Positions 55,001-64,000 of a stretch of DNA of 64,000 bases are shown piece after piece. Positions within the stretch are counted from its first letter, which is position 1, and each line of letters begins with the position of its first letter. The stretch is from NCBI GenBank assembly GCA_963921425.1, contig OY992832.1, positions 1,984,001 to 2,048,000 of the forward strand. Direction: 5' to 3'. Origin of the DNA: Dryas octopetala (Eukaryota > Streptophyta > Magnoliopsida > Rosales > Rosaceae). The position numbers and the translations under genes are program-made. The notes beneath the pieces were generated by a model. It saw only the letters and a program-made list of their open reading frames with translations, was not told the DNA's origin and made no database searches.

Positions 55001-56254
55001 GAAGTCTATCATGTGAATGATGTCCCAAGGTCCGGTGCTTCAAGGTTTATTTTGGAGGTCTAAAGCCCACTGCGAAATTTCTCAAGGTCTACCCTATTCA
55101 TATATGAAATGTCAAATATAATTACATTTTTTAAACAATTTTAATAATAGATCGATATAAGTATATGGTAATTGTACATGACCTTAAATTAATTCCAATT
55201 GGTTCCAATTTGTATTCTCAATGGATCTCTTTCTTCTAACCAATCCGTCCTTATCTGCGTGTAGTCCTCTTAATTTTAACAAATCAACTGCAAAACATGT
55301 TTTAGGACATTAATTAGTTGCCAAATGAAATTTGTTCAACAATCACTATTGATTTTTTCAGATTCGTTCCCAATTTGATGGCAGGCTAGCCTGTCCAACT
55401 TAATTAAGCAGCTAATTAAACTGTACATGCAACGTCAAACAAATTAACGATGCCTTAAATATTATAGATTGCTTTATAATTACAATTATAATAGTTTAGC
55501 CTTACATAATCTGAAGAGCCGCACCTTGTTTTTCTACGTAACTATCCATATAAATATATCGTGTCGTTTTTGTTCTAAATTAATTTATAATATAATCTTG
55601 CCATTGTTAGGGTCAAAACTACTCAAAAGTAACAATTAATGGCATGTGGGACAAGACAGCATAATTTTATATTAGCATCCAAATTATATACATATATGCT
55701 GCAAACCCCATAACTGTAAAATAAAAGCAAATGTTCTGGTAGCACCGTAGCAGTGGCACAAATTTTAACATAGTACAATTATATTAATAGACTGTCTTTT
55801 AAACTACGATAAGATGATTTTTATTTGAATAAATGAATTTTTTATACGTCCAATAAATTATTTAAATTAAAAATTGAACAACAAAACCTCTCAAATTGTT
55901 TGACTAAAACATCTTACGGTTCATACCTCGTAAATTAAATACGACTATCAGAATATGACATTAAAGAAAACTCCTTGATATTGGTCTGTAACAATATTAC
56001 AACAGTTTGTCATAATTAAACTAAAGCTACTACCTACAGAATTAGATGTCATCATCTAACCAACCAGTTTCTAACTTTCTATATATACCTGTAATAACTC
56101 GGTGTTTGTCTTTTTCGTTTCCTTCTTTGTTTTCTTGGGCGTTGCAATTAATACTAGCATGTATGATTGTATATATGGTCATCCCACAACGACATTAACT
56201 AGCAAAAACAATAACAAAAAAAAAAAAAGAAAAAAAAGTGGCATTAATCTAATT
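52090..56254. other. Four-kb intergenic region, no gene seen
   Basis: AT-rich throughout. The only open frame over 70 codons (53417-53650, minus) has no domain. Around 54890-55090 the word CTCAAGGT or TCAAGGT recurs several times within 200 bases, but no element boundaries could be drawn. Confidence 0.5.
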
Positions 56255-58154
56255 CTATGATCTTTGGGAGTAGAATTTTCGTGTTCGTGCATATAGCAAG
56301 AAAGCCAGGAAGGTCCCAAGAAAACAAAGAGAACCCCAGATAATGAAAGTGGTTCTGTAGCATGCCATTCCCATGCACCTCCCACCACCTCCATTTTCTT
56401 CCTTGCGGTAAAGAAGAGCAGACAAGTAGCCGAACAGAAACGACCCTATTGAAATATTGGCCACCACCACATTGTGGTTCACTGAGAAGTTCTTTGTCCC
56501 AAACAACTCTGTGGTCACAGACACTGCAATGGAGGTAATTGCTCCCGTGCACACTCCGATAATGGCGGTGCTGATGTGGAGGGGGAGGCTTGCTGGGTTC
56601 AGAAGCAAGAAGAAAGCTGCTGCCATTGGAGCCACTAATGTCATTATTAAAGCCGGCCTTGAAATCATGTACCTACTCCTGAAATATTTGTAAGGAAAAA
56701 ATTATTACCCAAATAAAATCAATGTTGTCAGATAATTAATTAATTTTGATCGTAATAATACGGTGAAATTTTGTTTTAACGTGTAGTTTCAGATTGACTG
56801 TCTAGTAACACGTACAATTGATAATTAATATAACAAACATTATATCCCTAGCTAGCACATAGAGGCATGTACGTACCTACACCAACAAATATATTTACTT
56901 CAGAAATTAACGTACTGTAATATTAAAATAGGAAAATCAAATAAATGCCCAGATAGAAGATCAAAAAGATGAGAGAGCTAGGGAGATGGGTTACCTGGAG
57001 AAGAAATAGTCGAGAAGAGAAGGCATGAGACGACCAAAGAACCCAAACGAAGAAGATAAAGAGACCAGAGAAGAAGTCCTGGACGAGCCACGAGACTCAG
57101 CGATCTGTCCCAAGTTGTTCAAGAACACAAGCCCAAGTGTTGCACTGAAAAAATACACAAAGAAATACAACCAAAAGTCTATCCTTGTGACCATCAACTT
57201 CACTCCAATCTCCTCTCGAACACCAACCTCATGATGACCACAAACCTCTACTTGTCTACCATCGAATGCATCTTCTCCCTCTTTCACAACCCCATGCTCT
57301 ATTCTCGCCGTGGCATTATTGTAATTATTCTCATCCATGGTGAAACTGTACACCCTTCTCTCTCGGTTTCTATTCCATTTTTTTAATAAATGCTCTCTCA
57401 TTTTTTCAATAATTGGGATGGCCAATGGGGCCAACAGCAACACTCCGGTGCCTATGACATTATGGCACGACCCCAAACTGCTGATGACGGCGTAGATTCC
57501 GGTGACTATCGTGATGACGAACATTAAAACAAACCCCAGTTTCATTTTCCTTGGCGTATTCCCAACTTGAATGTCTCGAACCAACGGTGAAACCACGAGG
57601 CATACCGCGAGAGGCAGGAGAGAGTTTAGAAGAAGATAGGCCTTGGCTCGTCTACTTGGCGAGGACGAAACCGCAGAAGCCACAATGTCCGTGTAGATCT
57701 TGGCGCTCAGACCCTGATAGCTCGTGGTGAGCCCCACGGCGACTTGCTGGTGCGAGGGGAAGTTTCGGATGCTGACGACGTAGCAGACGGTGTTGATCCA
57801 GCAGATGCTGTTGCCGGCCAAAACGGTGAGTATGAAGAGCTGCCAGTACGTGGGGGAGGGGAGTTGGTTCGTTATGAAGAGGAATTGGACACCGTAGCCG
57901 ATCAAGCCGAGGACGGAGCCGATCATGAGGACCAGCCAGAGAGGGAGGTAGATGGCGGCCACGCCGGAGAACCAGCCGAGGAGTTTTCCGGCGTCGGAGG
58001 CGAAGGCCAGGTTGTTGAGTTGGAGCTGGGACATGGAGAGGAGGGTCTTCAGTTGGGAGGAGTAGGCGGGGAAGTTGGTGTTGGTGCCGTTGATGGATTG
58101 GAGCCAAATGATGCCCACCAGGCTCAGCCATTGGAGAGCTGTGGAGGAAGGCAT
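56255..58154 (-). CDS. NFD4-like nodulin-like/MFS transporter
   Basis: This is a membrane protein of 527 residues in the nodulin-like family of major facilitator superfamily (MFS) proteins, related to Arabidopsis NUCLEAR FUSION DEFECTIVE 4. Two exons: 56995-58154 and 56255-56678 (phase 2, GT-AG). The N-terminal nodulin-like domain starts WLSLVGIIWLQSINGTNTNF and continues through GWFSGVAA and LAGNSICWINT. About six hydrophobic helices follow in each half, separated by a hydrophilic loop (about 265-330) rich in Arg, Asn, His and acidic residues. The second half resumes with FWLYFFVYFF, GLVFLNNLGQIAES and SVNHNVVVANISIGSF. Substrate and membrane are unknown. The first ATG is used. The leader holds a TAGATGG minisatellite (58211-58240). 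A TATA box lies at 58258-58265. Confidence 0.9.
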
Positions 58155-58257
58155 GATGAGAGAGAGAGTGAGAGGGGTGGAATTGTAATTTTCGGGAGTG
58201 AGTGAGTGAGTGGTAGATGGTAGATGGTAGATGGTCGATGGTGGAGAGAGGTTGGGG

Positions 58258-58265
58258 TTTATAAA
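58258..58265 (-). promoter_or_regulatory. TATA box of the NFD4-like gene
   Basis: TTTATAAA lies about 105 bases upstream of the start codon on the minus strand. Confidence 0.55.
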
Positions 58266-60162
58266 GCGTGGGGTAACTGTATGTTAGGCTTGGAATTAAA
58301 TTAGGGGGTAGCTAGTGTGAAAAGAGTGTAAGCAAGAGTCAGAAATGCTGGCACACTAGAATAATGACCACACACACCAAGTTTGTATCTCATTTTGTGA
58401 TTTTCATGATCGATCAGCTAATTAAATACATTTCGATATATCGATCTTCTAAAATAAAAACATTTTAGGAAATATATAAGTCAAACATTTATTGATTTCC
58501 ATTATGTGTCTCTTATAGAAGATGAATGTTGTAGAATTTGATGATTAATTATTCTATTGGGGTTAACTCCTACTATATATAAACCAACTTAATTACACCC
58601 TTGATTAATATAATTAAATAACCACGTACTACAGTAATCACTCCTAATAAAAAATTAACAATTACAGAAATAGTCAACGAATCAAATCAATCCATAATTA
58701 AGGTAATTGAGAAATGACTTAGGCATGATTTTACAGTCTCCTTGATTTTCCTTTGACCTTTGCTTGATTTTCTCTTGACAACAACATCTCCATGATTCTT
58801 TCTTGAGAGCTCAAAATCATCTCCTCGATTCAACCGAGTATATAATATTATATTGTTTCTAAAATATCTCCTGGCCGGATCTAGTAATTTTTATTGCCCT
58901 TTTTTCTCTTTCAAAGTCACGTGCAATTAAAGGGAAGAGAATTTTTTTTAAGAAAATAAATTTAAATTTCTTATAATTACTCGAAATAAATTATTTCATC
59001 CAATCATGAGACAACACATGGCGCACATGTGACTGACTTAGTCGAGTTACTCTTAATCAAGCTCGCAAATCCCCCATTAAGTAAACCCTAATTTGTATAA
59101 TTTTATCATAATTAAAGCACTTTGGGAGATTATTCGTTTTCCTTCTTTGGATTAGGCAGGGCGGGGAAAAAAATCAAACTGGTTGAAATTCTTTCTCATC
59201 TTTGTAGTGGCTGTGCTAATACAATGTGGTTTTCTATAGACCACCACATTTACAATTAATGATTTTTATGTGAGTGCGATAGGGACGGAAAATTAATGTT
59301 ATGGTCTGTTAACTTAGCACTTATTTAGGTACCGCATACAATTTTACAACATATATATACAAATATGTATGGTTAATTCTTATTTATAAGATTGATGTAA
59401 CTCCAAATCATATGACATGCACACATGCACAGACAGATAGAGCTAGAGAGATGGATGGACACGTGGACAGCGGCTGATGGGCATTTTGTGGCTTTAGAAT
59501 AAGCCGTGTGTCAATTAGTGAGATTGTCGACCTTCAAGGGCTCTCTGCGTCTGGTATGAGGCCGATGATCAATGAATTAGCAAGCAATATAATTAAATAG
59601 CTAGGTCATCCCAATTCCCAACCCATCGATCAGCTACAAGATTCCATAGACCCTAGATTTCGCTCCATACAGCCTCATACTCTGGGACCCTCGATCGATC
59701 TACTAATTCGATCGTAAAGACAAGAGACCTATGAGAACTAAAGTCCATGTTATTTATGTATGTTATTTAAGAGTGCCATATATCATCATCCTCACGCATA
59801 TATGACATCATCCATGAGACCATGTGGGCCGGGCAGCCACCTTGATCAAAATTTCAAACCATCCCAAGAATAATGGCATCATGGCAATGGTCCATGTTGA
59901 TGTGATACAATATTTATGTACGAAGAGAAGAACAATTTCGTTGAGGAATATGGCAATGGCATGCAGTGACAGCTGAAAACCCTTTCCATACTTGGAAGTA
60001 ATTGTGACCTAGAAGAAACTGTCTCATATATGCCTCGCATGCATGGGTCTTCTTACTTTTGCGTTTGGCATTTTTATAAAGATTTTTTAGGACGGTTAAT
60101 GCCTAACTTCTCAATGGCCTTTCTTAAATTTATCAACAAATTTTTTGAGGTGGGATAGGTAG

Positions 60163-60196
<34 letters not shown>

Positions 60197-61760
60197 CAAA
60201 TTAGGTGTGAACGTCCGCTGAGCCAAGTGCTCGGTGTTAGTTTATTGGCGTTTATGTTATGGCCGGTTAATTCTGAAATTTTGGGCGGAGAGCTAAACTC
60301 TAATATAACGCCTCTACCAAATTCATTCTATATCTTAGAAAAAGAATAAAGTGAAAAGATGAATGTTTATTCTTAAAACTCGACGGAAGGATCAGGTGCC
60401 CACCTAATTGAATATATATATATATATATATTCCTTATGTTTCTCACTGTTATTCATCACATACTATTTGATGATAAAATAATTATAAGAGAAGGATACG
60501 TATATAAATTTTACGTCGACTAACTAATAATAATTGACCGATTGTGTATGTCTTATTAATAGGTGTTTATTTGTGAATCGTCATTTAGGTTTTGTTTTGA
60601 CAAAATGAACCGTCGGCAATAATCATATATGTTACTCTAATTTGGACCAATTAATACTCGATAGCTTCATATAATGAAGTACTCTATAAATCCATAGTAT
60701 AGTGCTTAACTAGGTCCACGTACAGCTAGCTAATTAACCAAGCAAAAAGTGGGTGCGTGTCACTCTTCAATGCAGCAGATTGCATATCTTTTATCTTAGG
60801 ATGATAAGCGAACACTGTGCATAGAGCCATAGAGGTGGAATTATATCATATATATATATAGGAGCATACAATATGGTGCATACTCATTATTAAGTGCTTT
60901 TAATGTCCTTGATAATTGGGCCGTTGTAGGATGGTAGCTAGGGACCTCATTTACATCCCAGCCAGTGGTAGTTCCACGAACTAACTACTTATGCTTAATT
61001 GCTACTCATGAATTCATTTATCAGTAGTACTGCAGCTAATATAATATATAATACGAGACCAACAATCCTCAATCAAGCTATCTTTTTAACCCAAAATTCC
61101 AAAATCTAAGTATGAAACAACGATTTTAACTTTACTATAATAAACAATGATTCCAATTGTTTGATCATCAATAAAATTGATACATAAATAAATTTGATTT
61201 TGGGATTAGTCTAAAGAATAAGAATGAGTTAGATAAATATTAGAATTAAAATATGTTCAGAGTTCGACTTGCTCCGATATAATAAAGTTAATGCTTTGTA
61301 TAGAAATTTTACAAGTTCATTTATAATTAATTAATGTTAAATTAATGGCACTCAAAGAGGTTTCGCATGGAAAATATGAAAACGAAGAGGAAGCCCTTTA
61401 ACCTATCTGCATGGTGTACGTAGAGAAAACTAGACAGTTCATTTCAATTTTCACATTGGTCCATTGGGCAATCACATAGGCTGTAGTGCAGATAGGAGAT
61501 CGACTGCAAAAATATTAGTTAAAGTATTTTTCCTTTTTCTTGTTCCAAGTTCCAACAAATTAAAGTTGATAAATACTGTAGCTATAGGTTGCTGCAGACT
61601 TTAATTATTGCCCCAAAAATTCTTATCACATGTTCCTTAATCCTTATCATATCTCCATCAGAGCCGGCCCTAACAATTTTGGAGCCTAAAATAGATCATT
61701 TCAATTTTCACGTACACAATTACACATACGAAAGATTTTGATAAACCCTGGTCTAAATGA
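58266..61760. other. Intergenic region, no gene seen
   Basis: About 3.5 kb of AT-rich sequence. A possible small element lies at roughly 60192-60410: both ends sit in (AT)n tracts and carry inverted AATTAGGTG / CACCTAATT words, but the arms do not pair further. GC content rises only near the RDM4 promoter. Confidence 0.5.
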
Positions 61761-61761
61761 A

Positions 61762-61973
61762 TGGGCCTGGGCCTACATTCCTCCAGCCTGGTCCTTACCC
61801 TTGACTAGTCAGATTTGCTGGGCCTAGGCGAAAGAAATTACGGTCCGGCCCGGCCCGGCCCGGCCCTGTCCATGATTCTTATTTCTTACCATCTTCTACA
61901 GAATCCCAGTACGCGCCTCGTCTGACCGTCTCTCTAGTCCTTCGTCAATTTCTTGGCTCCGCTCAAACCCTAA
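61762..61973 (+). promoter_or_regulatory. RDM4 promoter: site II pair, CCGG repeats, telo-box
   Basis: TGGGCCTGGGCC starts at 61762, a tandem GGCCC array (GGCCCGGCCCGGCCC) lies near 61846-61866, and a telo-box AAACCCTAA is at 61965-61973, 18 bases before the ATG. This is a TATA-less housekeeping layout like that of TIC110. Confidence 0.5.
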
Positions 61974-61990
61974 TTTAACTCTAGTTCAAG

Positions 61991-64000
61991 ATGGCCGTGG
62001 TCGGCGAAAGCTCTCCGGTTTTGCCTAATCCCCCGGAAGAGAAGCCAGTCATCGTTAGGGTTAAACGCAAAGCCTTCCAGTCTCGAGTCGACGCTTTCTG
62101 TGAGTAGCTCTTTCTGTCCAAATTTCTCTTTTGCATTTGGTTGCCGAAATACTGTAGGAAATAGGAAGAAACTTGCTCGGATTTATGAAAAGAAAAACCT
62201 GAAATTGCTTACTAATTTGGGAACATTGTGTAATGTAGGGCTTGAAATCAATGAGAGGCCACTGAAGCGTCCGGTTTTGGAATTCGAGAATCTGTCAATC
62301 TCTGATTCATCTGGAAAGGGTAATGAACGTTGCTCATGTTCCTCTGGCATTGTCTTTTATGGATATGCATGTTTTTATATGTGTACTAAAGTCAGTAAAT
62401 TTACTTATTTTGGACCAATACAACCATTTTATTTTTCTTTGAGATATGTGTTCTGTGATTTCATAAGTAGAGGGGAACTCTTAGAACCCCAACAAAACGC
62501 CAGTGTTGATTTCTTATATTTTATAATGCAGCAGAAGAATTGAAGACCAAGAAGGTTTTTGTACATCACATAGAGACAGTTAGCAGCTTTGACACCACCG
62601 TTGATATTGTGAAATCGTTTGTGGTGAGTATGGCAGTCTGTCCATATAATTAAGCCTTTGTTTTCCCTCCCCGTGTCACCCCTGCTCTTGCTCAGTAAAG
62701 CTTTGTCATTCCCATTGCAAGATGCTGTCTGGGGTTCTCATGCTATCTACTACTAAGAAGTTGCTGAAATTGTCTCATTGCTTCTTTTAGGACCCTACTT
62801 CTGATGATGTGTTTGAACATAAAACAAAGAGTGAAGAGCGCAGACACACTTTGAAAAAGGAGAATGTAAGCTCTCTGTCTGCCTTTTGGTCATGTGTGCC
62901 TTAATAGAACTTTTGATTTATTTACTGTCTCCAAGATGATATCAGCTTATACTTCTTCCCCATAATAATAGCAGAAACGAGATCAGCTTTTGTCTAAAGC
63001 CAGACAGAGTCAGGAGGTACGTGCCATAGTGTTATTTACTCTTGTTGATTAACCCTCAAGTCATGGATTTGTTATCTCTAGTCCATGTAGTTGAAATAGT
63101 ATGATTTGTTCTTTCATCTCTCGGAGAAATAATGATGCATTAAATTTTTCTCATGCTCTGATTTTAATTTTTCAGTTCTGACACGCCCAATGTCATGTGT
63201 TCTATTATGTTTTTTGGTTCACTGTTTGTTCTTATTTCAGTCTTTTGCTTGTGAATAATCATTGTCAGACAGTAAGTTGCAATTGTGTTTCAAATTCTAT
63301 GCTAGTTTCTATGTCAAAATTTATTAATCTATCTTCGGCACTGTCAGTGAATTCTTTCTGATAGATTAAAAGATTTGTCTATTTCTGAACTTTATTTATG
63401 AAAGATTCAAATCTCCCTTTCCCTAAAGTTTTATAAATCTATTGTAGATAACTTTTACGTTATGTTCAATTGCCCGACTTTCTAAGGTATTGTACAGCAA
63501 GTTGGATTGATATTCTGAGTCAGTTGTTCTAACCTGATACATTGAGATAAAAACTAAAAACCACTTGCGACCCTTTGATAACATTTTAGTATAGGAAACA
63601 AGTCTTTAATGGTAGATAATCACTTGGTGAAATTTGATGTGTAATTTCTTCTTGGGCACTTTCTCATGTTGAGTCCTTTCCATTAGGTTGCAGCAAAAAA
63701 TGCACGTTTTCAACAAATATGGAGGAGCAGAAAGGGAAACAAAGAAACATCTCATGAGGAATTACAGGAAATGTGTCATTTCTATGATGTTGTCCGCGTT
63801 GATTTTGAGGAAAGATCTAATGAGTTGCACCAACAGGAGTAAGTTCTGTGATCATGAAATTCTCTTGCCCTTTTGTATTTCCTAGAAAAATTTAGTTGAA
63901 AATGGCATTCCCTATTCATAAATGCAGTGAGACGTCTTTGGAGGACCAGAGGATTTTGAATAGTTACTTGCCTCTTCTGAGAGAGTTCATCCCAAGTGCT
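61991..64000 (+). CDS. RDM4: RDM4/DMS4 (IWR1-type RNA polymerase factor), 5' part
   Basis: RDM4 is the plant homologue of yeast Iwr1. It binds RNA polymerases II, IV and V and acts in RNA-directed DNA methylation and development. Seven exons are visible: 61991-62099, 62239-62319, 62532-62623, 62791-62865, 62975-63016, 63687-63838 and 63928 to the window edge, together about 208 codons, all in frame. The N-terminus reads KPVIVRVKRKAFQSRVDAF and then WLEINERPLKRPVLEFENLS, a signature of this family; later KKVFVHHIETV and LREFIPS follow. The acidic C-terminal Iwr1 motif lies beyond the window. Exons 3 and 5 start at tandem acceptors (GCAGCAG, TAGCAG) that would change the protein by one residue. 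Partial only because of the window end. Confidence 0.9.

Noticed and set aside
54890..55090. Recurring TCAAGGT words as a tandem repeat or element
   Set aside because: Spacing is irregular and no inverted or direct flanks could be found.
57652..58205. Long frames on both strands within NFD4-like exon 1 (159 and 153 codons)
   Set aside because: One is a shifted frame and one is antisense; both are GC-biased shadows without domains, while the 387-codon frame matches the transporter family.
60192..60410. Possible small element between two (AT)n tracts
   Set aside because: Only about nine bases of inverted similarity at the ends; AT microsatellite flanks cannot prove a target duplication.

Overview
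The window is plant nuclear DNA, most likely from a woody core eudicot (rosid-like). The evidence is AT-rich intergenic sequence, GT-AG introns, plant-only genes (LBD15, TIC110, class III peroxidases, RDM4) and many plant DNA transposons. The species cannot be fixed from the sequence alone. All gene models are ab initio: I joined exons by reading frame, splice signals and family knowledge.

Layout. 1-5.5 kb: an LBD15-like LOB-domain gene (+) whose promoter carries two adjacent palindromic MULE-type MITEs. 7.6-10.4 kb: a non-autonomous CACTA element with a hAT MITE nested in it and a gene-like leader inside. 11.8-32.1 kb: four class III peroxidases (PRX-A -, PRX-B -, PRX-C +, PRX-D -) with a BLOS1 gene (+) between A and B. 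B and C are head to head and lack the last classical peroxidase intron; A and D keep it; D has a GC-AG first intron. 33.5-39.1 kb: a complete 14-exon TIC110 gene (-). 39.4-40.1 kb: a small MULE with gene-like filling.

40.6-47.6 kb: a 7,012-bp PIF/Harbinger transposon with a TAA target-site duplication (TSD). It carries a Myb-like ORF1, a DDE transposase and an extra cysteine-rich third ORF with three exact C-x-C-x8-C-x2-C units. A 1,926-bp Pack-MULE carrying a broken copy of the chloroplast GUF1/LepA gene sits in the ORF1 intron, with 238-bp inverted repeats and a perfect 9-bp TSD.

47.9-50.5 kb: a TruA-type tRNA pseudouridine synthase (+). 51.5-52.1 kb: a shortened BOP1 pseudogene. 52.1-56.2 kb: no gene seen. 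56.3-58.2 kb: an NFD4-like MFS/nodulin-like transporter (-). 61.99 kb to the end: the 5' part of RDM4/IWR1 (+), cut by the window edge.

The genes do not form a pathway. The basal genes (BLOS1, TIC110, pseudouridine synthase, RDM4) share TGGGCC site-II-like promoter motifs, while the peroxidases, LBD15 and the transporter have TATA boxes. The most distinctive material is the nested transposon at 40.6-47.6 kb, especially its third ORF.
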